Below, piece after piece: positions 34,607 to 42,423 of a stretch of 47,592 nt of DNA. Position numbers and translations under genes: made by a program. A model generated the notes under the pieces. The model did no database searches, had not been told where the DNA came from, and was given only the letters and a program-made list of their open reading frames with translations. Position 1 is the first letter of the stretch, and each line of letters begins with the position of its first letter. Origin of the DNA: Mariniphaga sp964540165 (GTDB taxonomy: Bacteria; Bacteroidota; Bacteroidia; Bacteroidales; Prolixibacteraceae); assembly GCA_964540165.1 (NCBI GenBank), contig CAZILU010000005.1:1-47592 (forward strand). The letters are read 5' to 3'.

Positions 34607-34636
34607 TTCCTACTTATTACCCTAAAATTGGGACTG

Positions 34637-34667
34637 CAAAAATACTTCAATTTTGTTATTCACCAAA
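34637..34667 (-). promoter_or_regulatory. Promoter for tRNA-Glu and rpsT (-33 TTTG, -7 TATTTTTG)
   Basis: On the minus strand TTTG (34664-34667) and TATTTTTG (34637-34644) are 19 bases apart, an ideal Bacteroidota promoter. Transcription would start at about 34631, 25 bases before the tRNA. The -7 box and the next bases, TATTTTTGCA, are the same as upstream of tRNA-Asn at 47491. Confidence 0.8.
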
Positions 34668-34743
34668 TTTTCATGAAATTTTTTTCCGGAAATTAATTCT
34701 CTATTAATTTTATAAAAATGAGTATTACCGGGAGACCTGTAAG

Positions 34744-35466
34744 TTACCTTAGTTCAAAGTTTTGGCCCAGGTAGACCCTGCGAACGTCGGCATCGTTTGC
34801 CAAATCGTGGGCAGTACCTGCTTTCATAATAGATCCTTCAAAGAGCAGATAGGAGCGGTCTGTAATGGAGAGGGTTTCGTGCACGTTGTGGTCGGTAATC
34901 AGGACCCCGATGTTTTTCTCTTTCAGTTTTCTGACGATTTGCTGGATATCTTCCACGGCAATGGGATCGACACCGGCGAATGGTTCATCTAAGAGAATAA
35001 ATTTTGGGTCGATGGCCAGGGCGCGGGCTATTTCGGTACGGCGTCTCTCACCGCCCGAGAGCTGAATCCCCTTGCTTTTCCGGATGTGTTGCAGTCCGAA
35101 CTCATGGATCAGCGTCTCTACCTTTTCCCGCTGATACTCTTTGCTGTATGAGGTCATTTCAAGCACAGCCTTCAGGTTGTCTTCGATGCTTAGCTGCCTG
35201 AATACCGATGCCTCCTGGGCCAGGTATCCGATCCCTTTTTGTGCCCGCTTGTAAACCGGCAGGCTGGTGATGTTTTCATCATCGAGGAAGATGTTGCCCG
35301 ACAGGGGCCGGATCAATCCAACGATCATATAAAATGAGGTAGTCTTGCCGGCGCCGTTTGGTCCCAGCAATCCGACGATCTCTCCCTGATTGACTTCAAA
35401 GCTTACTTTGTTAACGACTGTCCGCTTCCGGTACCTCTTTACTATATTTTCTGCACGAAGAATCAT
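34744..35466 (-). CDS. lptB: LPS export ABC transporter ATP-binding protein
   Basis: LptB powers extraction of lipopolysaccharide from the inner membrane together with LptF/G. The 240-residue ATPase has Walker A GPNGAGKT at 35-42, the signature LSGGERRRTEIARAL and Walker B ILLDEPFAGVDPIAV, a combination characteristic of LptB. The ATG at 35466 starts with the standard MILRAENIVKRYRKR. It lies 29 bases after tatC on the same strand, so it is likely cotranscribed with it. The remaining lpt genes are elsewhere. Confidence 0.96.
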   Translation of the reverse strand: MILRAENIVKRYRKRTVVNKVSFEVNQGEIVGLLGPNGAGKTTSFYMIVGLIRPLSGNIFLDDENITSLPVYKRAQKGIGYLAQEASVFRQLSIEDNLKAVLEMTSYSKEYQREKVETLIHEFGLQHIRKSKGIQLSGGERRRTEIARALAIDPKFILLDEPFAGVDPIAVEDIQQIVRKLKEKNIGVLITDHNVHETLSITDRSYLLFEGSIMKAGTAHDLANDADVRRVYLGQNFELR

Positions 35467-35495
35467 GTGGGTAAATATCGTCTTTTAAATGAATA

Positions 35496-36377
35496 CTATA
35501 TATCGTCCAGCTCTTTTTCCCGTTTTTTATTGACCTGCTTTGAGATAAAAATACTCACTTCATACAGGAAGAATAGCGGTACAAACACCATGACCTGGCT
35601 GAAAACATCGGGCGGCGTAATGATGGCAGAGAGAAGCAAAAGAACTACATAAGAGTGCTTTCGGTAGGTTCTCATGAAGGTCGGTGTCAAAAGGCCTACC
35701 TTACTCAGAAAGAAGCTGAAGATGGGCAGCAGAAAGACAACGCCCGAAGCTAATGAAATGGATGTAACCGAGCCTATGTAGGAGCGCAGATTGATCTGGT
35801 TGGTTACATCGCTGGAGACGTTGTATGTTCCCAGGAAATGAATTGATAGCGGAACGATGAGAAAGTACCCAAACAGTACGCCCATGATAAAAAGGATGGA
35901 GGTGAAAAATACCGCGCCACTGGCATATTTCTTTTCGTTATCGTACAGCGCGGGTTTGATAAACCGCCATACCTCATAAAAGACGACCGGTGATGCTAAA
36001 ATAAAGCCGGCTATGATGGATACCATAAAGTGAACCATAAACTGATCGGCGATTTTAATGCTGATCAGTTCTAAGGCTTTTTCGTTGATTCTCAACGCAT
36101 CGGAGTGAGTGAGCTCGGCCAGCTTCGCGAACATGCGGTTGGTCCAGAACCCGGGATTTCTGGGATTCAGGATCACCGTATCGAAGATAAAGTCTTTCAT
36201 GATAAATGCCGCGATGGCAAATACCATAATGGCCAGGGCAGACCGGATGATGTGCCAGCGCAGCTCTTCCAGGTGTTCCAGGAAAGACATCTCTGCATAG
36301 GCTGTTTTTAATCCTTTTTTTCGTTTGCTGCCACGCTCGCTGCTTGCTTGCTCCTCTTTTTTCGTATCTTCGCTCAT
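35496..36377 (-). CDS. tatC: Sec-independent protein translocase TatC
   Basis: TatC is the receptor of the Tat system for folded proteins with twin-arginine signals. The 293-residue protein has the conserved opening MSFLEHLEELRWHIIRS after a charged N-terminal extension of about 30 residues. Six membrane helices and ending FVPLFFLYEVSIFIS are in place. A frame ATG at 36389 also exists, but the -7 box at 36402-36409 predicts a start near 36396, leaving too short a leader for it; the ATG at 36377 (MSEDTKKEEQ) gives 19 bases. Its partner tatA is about 10 kb away. Confidence 0.95.
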   Translation of the reverse strand: MSEDTKKEEQASSERGSKRKKGLKTAYAEMSFLEHLEELRWHIIRSALAIMVFAIAAFIMKDFIFDTVILNPRNPGFWTNRMFAKLAELTHSDALRINEKALELISIKIADQFMVHFMVSIIAGFILASPVVFYEVWRFIKPALYDNEKKYASGAVFFTSILFIMGVLFGYFLIVPLSIHFLGTYNVSSDVTNQINLRSYIGSVTSISLASGVVFLLPIFSFFLSKVGLLTPTFMRTYRKHSYVVLLLLSAIITPPDVFSQVMVFVPLFFLYEVSIFISKQVNKKREKELDDI

Positions 36378-36401
36378 GAAATCGTGCATTTTAAAACTTC
36401 A

Positions 36402-36409
36402 CAAATATA
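36402..36409 (-). promoter_or_regulatory. -7 promoter box for tatC-lptB
   Basis: TATATTTG on the minus strand matches TAnnTTTG fully. The start would be near 36396, which favours the tatC ATG at 36377 over the one at 36389. No clear -33 element is visible. Confidence 0.6.
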
Positions 36410-36561
36410 AATACTTCCGCTCATTCGACCCTTTTCCGAGGGCCTTAATTTAAATCAATGCAATTAATTTAAAAAAAGAGGTAAATCTTATGGTAGTTAT
36501 TGATACTTTTAATAATTTAGGATTCATGAATTAGAGGAAGGAAGTTAGGGAGATTTGAAAA

Positions 36562-38748
36562 ATGGATAAAAATGTTTCTTTAACAGAATATTTGCAACAA
36601 TATTTTGGCTTCGATCGCTTCAAGGGACAACAGGAAGATGCGGTTCGAAGTGTGATTGATGGTCACAATACCTTTGTTTTAATGCCCACGGGTGGTGGAA
36701 AGTCATTAATATATCAGTTGCCGGCTCTTTTGTTGGAGGGAACTGCCATAGTGATCTCTCCGCTGATTGCCTTGATGAAAAATCAGGTTGACTCCATCCG
36801 GGGAATGCAAACCGAAGATTATGTTGCTCATTTTCTGAATTCGTCACTCTCGAAGAGTGCCATTCAGGAGGTTAAGGCCGATGTATTAGCCGGCAGGACC
36901 AAACTGCTTTATGTGGCACCGGAGTCGTTAACTAAAGAGGATAATATTGAGTTTCTTAAAAAGGTGAAGATCTCCTTTTATGCGATTGATGAAGCACACT
37001 GTATATCGGAGTGGGGACATGATTTCCGTCCGGAATACCGGAGAATCAAACCGATTGTAGAGGAGATCGGACAGGCTCCCCTTGTTGCCTTGACCGCTAC
37101 CGCCACCGCCAAGGTGCAGCACGATATTCAAAAAAACCTGGGAATTCTTGACGCAGCTGTTTTTAAGGCTTCGTTTAACCGGTCGAACCTCTATTATGAG
37201 ATACGGCCCAAGGTGAAGCCCGAAGCCCAGATTATCCGTTTCATCAAGCAGAATGAGGGGAAATCGGGTATCATTTACTGCCTGAGCCGAAAAAAGGTGG
37301 AGGAGCTGACCGAAACGCTCCAGGTAAACGGCATTAAAGCCCTGGGGTATCATGCCGGCATGGATGCAGCTACCCGCTCGGCAAACCAGGACCGGTTTCT
37401 GATGGAGGATGTGGATGTGATTGTGGCTACCATCGCTTTTGGCATGGGCATCGATAAGCCGGATGTTCGCTTTGTGATCCACTACGATATTCCCAAGAGC
37501 CTGGAGGGATACTACCAGGAGACCGGCAGGGCCGGCCGTGACGGTGGGGAGGGGCAATGCATCACCTTCTATAGTTATAAGGATATTCAAAAGCTGGAGA
37601 AGTTTATGCACGGGAAACCGGTGGCTGAACAGGAGATTGGAAAACAACTCCTGCTCGATACGGTTTCTTATGCTGAGTCTGCGATCTGTCGCAGAATCAT
37701 TCTGTTGCACTATTTCGGAGAGATCTATCCACACACCAACTGCGGTAACTGCGATAACTGCCTGAATCCAAAAGAGCAGGTAGAGGCGGAAGATGAGGTG
37801 GTACGTGCGTTGAAAGCGATCCTGGAGGTGAATGAACAGTATAAGGCAGAACATATCGCCAATATACTTATCGGAAATAAAACGGCAGCAATCAAATCGT
37901 TCAGGCACTATACCATTAAGTCGTTTGGATCGGGCACCGACCACGATGAACGTTTCTGGAATGCGGTATTCAGGCAATCAATGATTCGGGGGTTGATTAA
38001 TAAGGATATTGAAAACTACGGGCTTTTGAAAGTAATGCCCGAGGGGCATGCATTTTTAAAACATCCATCCAGCTTTATGCTGGTACGAAACCACGACTAT
38101 GAGGAGGAGGAAGAGCTGATGGAAGGGGGGGGTGCACCCTCCGGAGCTACCAGCGGCGACCCAATTCTATTCTCCATGCTCAAGGAGTTGCGCAAGAAAA
38201 TTGCCAAACGCAAGAACCTCCCGCCTTTCGTGATTTTTCAGGATCCCTCATTGGCCGATATGTCGATTCAATACCCCATTTCCCTGGAGGAGCTTCAGAA
38301 AATCCAGGGCGTTGGTCAGGGGAAAGCGGTCAGGTATGGGAAGGAGTTTGTGGAACTGATCGAAAAATACGTTGAAGAGAATGAGATCGAACGACCAGAC
38401 GACATGATCGTCCGAAGTGTCGCCAATAAGTCAAAAATGAAGGTCTTTATCATCCAGAGCATCGATCGTAAAATCTCCTTCGATGATATTGCCAGCCTGA
38501 AAGGTATTGAAGTTCGGGATGTTATTTCAGAGGTAGAAGCCATTGTCAACTCCGGGACTAAGCTGAATATCGACTATTATGTAAACGATGTGATCGATGA
38601 GGACCATCAGGAGGAGGTCTTCGACTATTTCAAAGAGGCACACAGCGATTCCGTTGAGGATGCCCTGGCAGAACTGGGAGAGGATGAATATTCAGAGGAG
38701 GATATCCGGCTGATGCGCATCAAGTTTCTCTCCGATCTGGGGAATTAA
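36562..38748 (+). CDS. recQ: ATP-dependent DNA helicase RecQ
   Basis: RecQ unwinds DNA 3' to 5' in recombination and fork repair. The 728-residue protein has the Walker A-type GGGKS at 44-48, the DEAH box (IDEAHCISEWGHDFRPEY) near 143 and helicase motifs V-VI (GMGIDKPDVRFVIHYDIPKS, ETGRAGRDG). The zinc-binding cysteines follow (CRRIIL ... CGNCDNC near 377-400), then the RQC winged-helix region and an HRDC domain (about 530-610). An additional C-terminal segment of about 110 residues (630-728) with helix-turn-helix character follows, common in Bacteroidota RecQ. The leader has only a 7/8 match to the promoter box (TACTTTTA). Confidence 0.96.
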   Translation: MDKNVSLTEYLQQYFGFDRFKGQQEDAVRSVIDGHNTFVLMPTGGGKSLIYQLPALLLEGTAIVISPLIALMKNQVDSIRGMQTEDYVAHFLNSSLSKSAIQEVKADVLAGRTKLLYVAPESLTKEDNIEFLKKVKISFYAIDEAHCISEWGHDFRPEYRRIKPIVEEIGQAPLVALTATATAKVQHDIQKNLGILDAAVFKASFNRSNLYYEIRPKVKPEAQIIRFIKQNEGKSGIIYCLSRKKVEELTETLQVNGIKALGYHAGMDAATRSANQDRFLMEDVDVIVATIAFGMGIDKPDVRFVIHYDIPKSLEGYYQETGRAGRDGGEGQCITFYSYKDIQKLEKFMHGKPVAEQEIGKQLLLDTVSYAESAICRRIILLHYFGEIYPHTNCGNCDNCLNPKEQVEAEDEVVRALKAILEVNEQYKAEHIANILIGNKTAAIKSFRHYTIKSFGSGTDHDERFWNAVFRQSMIRGLINKDIENYGLLKVMPEGHAFLKHPSSFMLVRNHDYEEEEELMEGGGAPSGATSGDPILFSMLKELRKKIAKRKNLPPFVIFQDPSLADMSIQYPISLEELQKIQGVGQGKAVRYGKEFVELIEKYVEENEIERPDDMIVRSVANKSKMKVFIIQSIDRKISFDDIASLKGIEVRDVISEVEAIVNSGTKLNIDYYVNDVIDEDHQEEVFDYFKEAHSDSVEDALAELGEDEYSEEDIRLMRIKFLSDLGN

Positions 38749-38774
38749 CATTTATAATCCACGGCAGGTAACCT

Positions 38775-38805
38775 GGGGAAGTTCCCCGGGAATTTATTAC
38801 CTTTG
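38775..38805 (+). promoter_or_regulatory. Palindrome and -7 box upstream of ahcY
   Basis: TACCTTTG at 38798-38805 matches TAnnTTTG fully; the start would be near 38811, 33 bases before ahcY. An inverted repeat GGGGAA-G-TTCCCC (38775-38787) lies where a -33 element would be. It could be a regulator site or the 3' hairpin of recQ, which ends at 38748; no T-tract follows it. Confidence 0.5.
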
Positions 38806-38843
38806 TCCCGTTTTTATTTTTTTATTTATAAACTATTTTTCAG

Positions 38844-40262
38844 ATGAGTGAAGTGGTAACAGAGAAATTAGCATATAAAGTGGCAGATATCTCGTTGGCC
38901 GGTTTTGGTCGTAAAGAGATTGATATTGCGGAGAAGGAGATGCCGGGGCTGATGGCTATCCGGGCAAAATTTGGTCCGGCGAAACCCTTAACGGGAGCCC
39001 GCATTACCGGTAGTCTGCATATGACGGTTCAAACGGCTGTACTGATTGAGACCCTGGTTGAATTAGGAGCTTCGGTACGATGGGCCAGTTGTAATATATT
39101 TTCTACACAGGATCATGCAGCGGCAGCCATAGCCAAAGCCGGAATTCCTGTATTTGCATGGAAAGGGGAGACACTCTCCGAGTACTGGTGGTGCACCGAC
39201 CAGGCGCTTGACTTTGGCGACGGGAAAGGCCCGACCCTGATTGTGGATGACGGGGGCGATGCAACTCTGATGGTACATCGCGGATATGAAGCAGAAGATG
39301 ATGCGGTAGTATTGGATATTCCTGCCGGCGGTGAAGATGAGGAGGAGCTGAATAAGCTTTTGAAGAAGATCCTGCTGCAAGATCCTGCCCGCTGGCATCG
39401 TGCAGCCAAAGAGCTGAAAGGTGTTTCGGAAGAGACTACCACCGGTGTACACCGCCTCTATCAGATGAAGGAGGAGGGGAAGCTGCTCTTCCCTGCGATC
39501 AACGTAAACGACTCCGTTACGAAATCGAAATTTGATAATCTGTACGGGTGCCGCGAATCGTTGGCCGACGGTATTAAGCGGGCTACCGATGTGATGATCG
39601 CTGGCAAAGTGGTGGTCGTAGCCGGTTATGGTGATGTCGGAAAGGGATGTGCGCACTCCATGCGCGGTTATGGCGCCCGGGTAATTGTCACCGAAATTGA
39701 CCCTATCTGTGCGCTGCAGGCTGCAATGGAGGGTTTCGAAGTGAAACAGATGGAAGAGGCTATTGACGAAGGAAATATCTTCGTGACGACCACCGGTAAC
39801 AAGGATGTGATCACTGCCGGGCATATGTCACGGATGAAAGACCAGGCCATCGTGTGCAATATCGGCCACTTTGATAATGAGATTCAGGTGGCGAAACTGC
39901 AGAAATGGCCGGGGATTACGAAGCTTAATATTAAACCTCAGGTCGATAAATATACCTTCTCCGGAGGAAACTCAATTTTTCTGCTCGCAGAAGGACGCCT
40001 GGTAAACCTGGGATGTGCCACCGGCCATCCGTCGTTTGTGATGAGCAACTCATTTACCAACCAGTCGCTCGCACAAATAGACCTCTGGCAGAACAATTAT
40101 GAGATCGATGTTTACCGGCTTTCCAAAAAACTGGATGAAGAGGTTGCCCGGTTGCATCTGGAACAGTTGGGCGTTAAACTTACCCGCCTTACTGATGACC
40201 AGTCGCGCTACCTGGGAGTGCCCAAAGATGGTCCGTATAAACCGGATCACTACAGATATTGA
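38844..40262 (+). CDS. ahcY: Adenosylhomocysteinase
   Basis: The enzyme splits S-adenosylhomocysteine to homocysteine and adenosine, clearing the product that inhibits methyltransferases. The 472-residue length is usual. The substrate region (GARITGSLHMTVQTAVLIETL, in parts) and NAD-binding motif GYGDVGKGCAHSMRGYGARV near 260 are intact. So is the C-terminal HYRY. A -7 box TACCTTTG (38798-38805) lies 38 bases before the ATG. The gene stands alone between recQ and a convergent lipoprotein gene. Confidence 0.98.
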   Translation: MSEVVTEKLAYKVADISLAGFGRKEIDIAEKEMPGLMAIRAKFGPAKPLTGARITGSLHMTVQTAVLIETLVELGASVRWASCNIFSTQDHAAAAIAKAGIPVFAWKGETLSEYWWCTDQALDFGDGKGPTLIVDDGGDATLMVHRGYEAEDDAVVLDIPAGGEDEEELNKLLKKILLQDPARWHRAAKELKGVSEETTTGVHRLYQMKEEGKLLFPAINVNDSVTKSKFDNLYGCRESLADGIKRATDVMIAGKVVVVAGYGDVGKGCAHSMRGYGARVIVTEIDPICALQAAMEGFEVKQMEEAIDEGNIFVTTTGNKDVITAGHMSRMKDQAIVCNIGHFDNEIQVAKLQKWPGITKLNIKPQVDKYTFSGGNSIFLLAEGRLVNLGCATGHPSFVMSNSFTNQSLAQIDLWQNNYEIDVYRLSKKLDEEVARLHLEQLGVKLTRLTDDQSRYLGVPKDGPYKPDHYRY

Positions 40263-40316
40263 TTCAAATCGTATTTCAGATGGTTTAACGGGGTCAGAAT
40301 TGATTCCGTTTTTTTT

Positions 40317-40751
40317 TTAATTGTAAACCAGAAGTTCATAGGCATTGAGCACCGTTACCTGGTACTGTTTCAGGGGTATCGTGGCAGGAGGAGAAGCCGG
40401 ATAACCATTGCTGTTCAGTAAATAGCGGGAACCACAGCAGGGGCATTCAGCCAAAAATCCTTCTGCCTCTACGATGCAACTGCGGCTGGCCTCTTCGGTA
40501 CAGGCGGCATCGTATGCATAATAGACACCGGGTTGTTCACAACAGACAATCACTCCGGCATAGCCAACCCCTGAAAAGTAAACTGAATTTCCGGCAACTG
40601 TCAGTTCGTTGACGATCGACAGGTTGATGGGAAAGTAGACATAAACATCGGGTATCGGAGAGTTAATGATTTTGTCGCAAGAAGTTGGTGTCAAGGCCAA
40701 TAGCAGCAAAAGGAGAAAATAGTTCTTATGTTTTGATCTTAACTGGCGCAT
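40317..40751 (-). CDS. Putative lipoprotein with a Rieske-like domain whose histidine ligands are replaced
   Basis: A 144-residue exported protein. It has a lipoprotein-like signal (basic start, LLLLLLALTPTSC, lipidated Cys at 25) and so should sit in the membrane facing the periplasm or outside. The C-terminal half has the layout of a Rieske [2Fe-2S] domain: C84-T-E86 and, 19 residues after C84, C103-P-C105-C106-G-S-R-Y followed by a GYPASPPATIPLKQY loop. In true Rieske proteins these would be C-x-H and C-P-C-H, so the two histidines are Glu and Cys here. C92 may replace the disulfide partner. The promoter (40769-40798) favours the ATG at 40751 over the longer frame to 40805. Function is unknown; whether a cluster binds is open. 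Confidence 0.8.
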   Translation of the reverse strand: MRQLRSKHKNYFLLLLLLALTPTSCDKIINSPIPDVYVYFPINLSIVNELTVAGNSVYFSGVGYAGVIVCCEQPGVYYAYDAACTEEASRSCIVEAEGFLAECPCCGSRYLLNSNGYPASPPATIPLKQYQVTVLNAYELLVYN

Positions 40752-40768
40752 TTTTTCTATATTTACTT

Positions 40769-40798
40769 CAAACTTAAAAAGCAGATTATTTCTGCAAA
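40769..40798 (-). promoter_or_regulatory. Promoter for the Rieske-like lipoprotein gene (-33 TTTG, -7 TAAGTTTG)
   Basis: On the minus strand TTTG (40795-40798) and TAAGTTTG (40769-40776) are 18 bases apart. The start would be near 40763, 12 bases before the ATG at 40751. This shows that the frame upstream of that ATG is not translated from this transcript. Confidence 0.75.
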
Positions 40799-40810
40799 TA
40801 TGCAAAGAAA

Positions 40811-41197
40811 ATGGATGATCTTCTCGTTTTACTTCTGACGGTTGTGTTTATTATTGCCGGAATTTTTGGGCAGAAGAATAAAAAGAAAGGCAGTCCGGCT
40901 GCCAACGTGGTCGTTGAACGACGTCCAAAGGAGGATTTGTGGGATTTTTTGGAAGATAAGTGGGAAGAGGCCCGACCTCAGGAGTCGGAGAAGGTTGTTG
41001 TTGCAGAACAGAAACCAACGCCGAAGGTCGTCGATGAGTACCGGTTTCGACCGGAACATGAAGGATCCAGGGTGGTTCAAACGGTATTTTCCAAAAGTGT
41101 ACCGGTGAAAAAGGAGGTTCAGCCTGTGAAAAGGAGGAGATTTCCGGTGAAGCAAGCGGTTATTTACAGTGAGATTCTTCAGAGGAAGTACATCTGA
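40811..41197 (+). CDS. Single-pass membrane protein of unknown function
   Basis: A 128-residue unrecognised protein. Residues about 3-20 (DLLVLLLTVVFIIAGIFG) form a membrane helix, followed by a Lys-rich stretch (QKNKKKG) that puts the rest in the cytoplasm. The remaining part is charged and Val/Glu/Lys-rich without a folded domain I can name. The ATG at 40811 lies 13 bases from the divergent promoter region of the lipoprotein gene. Only a 7/8 promoter box (TATTTCTG) is seen before it. Confidence 0.72.
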   Translation: MDDLLVLLLTVVFIIAGIFGQKNKKKGSPAANVVVERRPKEDLWDFLEDKWEEARPQESEKVVVAEQKPTPKVVDEYRFRPEHEGSRVVQTVFSKSVPVKKEVQPVKRRRFPVKQAVIYSEILQRKYI

Positions 41198-41262
41198 GAA
41201 TTATAAGCAATTCATATTTAATAATTTTAACCAAAGTAGTTTTTAATATCAGGGAAATTGTA

Positions 41263-41270
41263 TACATTTG
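41263..41270 (+). promoter_or_regulatory. -7 promoter box for greA
   Basis: TACATTTG is a full TAnnTTTG match. The start would be near 41275, so the leader is about 68 bases and starts with the hairpin at 41276-41305. Confidence 0.65.
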
Positions 41271-41275
41271 CCGAA

Positions 41276-41310
41276 GGAAGAGTTCCGGACTACCGGAATT
41301 CTTTCTGTTT
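41276..41310 (+). promoter_or_regulatory. Terminator-like hairpin at the start of the greA leader
   Basis: A 13-base stem (41276-41288 with 41293-41305, two G-U pairs, 4-base loop ACTA) is followed by TGTTTTTA. It begins at the predicted transcription start of greA. It could protect the 5' end, end a short leader RNA, or be the terminator of the gene at 40811 (stop 79 bases upstream). The arms are GGAAGAGTTCCGG and CCGGAATTCTTTC. Confidence 0.6.
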
Positions 41311-41330
41311 TTATATAGCATAAAGAAAAG

Positions 41331-41336
41331 AGGAGG
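41331..41336 (+). promoter_or_regulatory. Strong Shine-Dalgarno of greA
   Basis: AGGAGG lies 6 bases before the greA ATG at 41343. Such a full match is uncommon among the genes in this window and fixes this start. Confidence 0.8.
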
Positions 41337-41342
41337 AAAGAG

Positions 41343-41816
41343 ATGTCACAAGTAACATATTTAACCCGTGAAGGGCTGAAAAAGATGAAAGAGGATCTGG
41401 ATCGCATGATCAATATCGAGCGTCCCGCGATATCAAAACTTATTGGTGAGGCCATTGAGAAAGGTGATATTTCGGAGAATGCAGAGTATGATGCAGCCAA
41501 AGATGCGCAGGGAATGCTTGAGGCTAAGATTGCAGAGCTGCAGTCGAAAATTGCCAATGTACGTATTTTGGATGAATCGAAAGTTGATACGTCACAGGTT
41601 CAGATCTTAAATACGGTAAAGATTCTCAATAAAAAAAATAACTCTGTCATGGAGTACACGATCGTTCCCGAAGGTGAAGCCAATTTAAAGCAGGGAAAGA
41701 TATCTGCAACGACACCCATTGCCAAGGGATTAATGGGCAAAAAGGTGGGCGACACGGTGGAGATTAAAGTTCCTTCCGGGTTGATCACTTTTGAGATTGT
41801 TGAAATTTCACTTTAA
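41343..41816 (+). CDS. greA: Transcription elongation factor GreA
   Basis: GreA enters the secondary channel of RNA polymerase and rescues backtracked complexes by stimulating RNA cleavage. The 157-residue protein has the N-terminal coiled coil with the tip acidic segment (GDISENAEYDAAKDAQ), and a C-terminal FKBP-like domain ending KVPSGLITFEIVEISL. The length and ATG are standard. The upstream leader holds a terminator-like hairpin and an AGGAGG ribosome site. A HIT protein gene follows after 11 bases on the same strand, so both share one transcript. Confidence 0.98.
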   Translation: MSQVTYLTREGLKKMKEDLDRMINIERPAISKLIGEAIEKGDISENAEYDAAKDAQGMLEAKIAELQSKIANVRILDESKVDTSQVQILNTVKILNKKNNSVMEYTIVPEGEANLKQGKISATTPIAKGLMGKKVGDTVEIKVPSGLITFEIVEISL

Positions 41817-41827
41817 CATTTGATACG

Positions 41828-42220
41828 ATGGCATCCATATTCACTAAAATTGTACAGGGTGAGATACCTGCCCTGAAGGTTGCCGAAGATGAGAATTTTT
41901 TGGCGTTTTTGGATATATTTCCGGTGGCTAAAGGTCATACGCTGGTTATTCCAAAAAAGGAGGTTGATTACCTGTTTGATCTCGATGATGAACTATACAC
42001 CGGACTTCAACTGTTTGCCAAAAAGGTAGCTGCGGGATTGAAAAAGGCGATTCCGTGTAAAAAAGTCGGGGTGATGGTTCTGGGACTTGAGGTGCCTCAT
42101 GCTCATATACATCTGGTGCCTATGCAGCATGAAGCCGATCTTCTTCATTTTTCAGAAAAGCTGAAAATGGGACCGGAGGAGCTGGAGGAGATCCGGGTTT
42201 TGATAGAGAAAAATATGTAG
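41828..42220 (+). CDS. HIT family nucleotide-binding protein
   Basis: A 130-residue histidine-triad protein that hydrolyses nucleotide phosphoramidates or related nucleotides in family members. The triad HAHIHLVP lies at about residues 91-98 and the N-terminal SIFTKIVQGEIPALKVAED is typical of Hint-like proteins. It sits 11 bases after greA, a common pairing in Bacteroidota, and is followed by a strong terminator. Confidence 0.95.
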   Translation: MASIFTKIVQGEIPALKVAEDENFLAFLDIFPVAKGHTLVIPKKEVDYLFDLDDELYTGLQLFAKKVAAGLKKAIPCKKVGVMVLGLEVPHAHIHLVPMQHEADLLHFSEKLKMGPEELEEIRVLIEKNM

Positions 42221-42239
42221 GCGTTTTTTTGTCTTTGGG

Positions 42240-42270
42240 AAAAAACCCGGCCGGAACGCCGGGTTTTTTA
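42240..42270 (+). terminator. Intrinsic terminator of the greA-HIT operon
   Basis: AAAAAACCCGGC (42240-42251) pairs with GCCGGGTTTTTT (42258-42269), a 12-base perfect stem with 6-base loop and T-tract. The A-tract on the 5' side would also let it act on the other strand. Confidence 0.95.
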
Positions 42271-42423
42271 TTCTCGTTTTTTTATGAACAATAGTCCCCT
42301 GTGCCGGTTAAAAATAGTAATTTTATCGGTGCGTTATTTTTTTTGACGGGTGTAACGCTTACCGGAAAGCCGGGTTAAATATTATACAAACAGATCTCTT
42401 AATTGAAGGAAAATTCGTTGCTT

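Noticed and set aside
36928..37977. 349-residue ORF antisense to recQ
   Set aside because: It lies wholly opposite well-conserved helicase motifs of recQ, which explain the open frame.
38749..38843. SAH riboswitch upstream of ahcY
   Set aside because: The predicted leader is only about 33 bases, too short for such a structure, and the palindrome lies upstream of the expected start.
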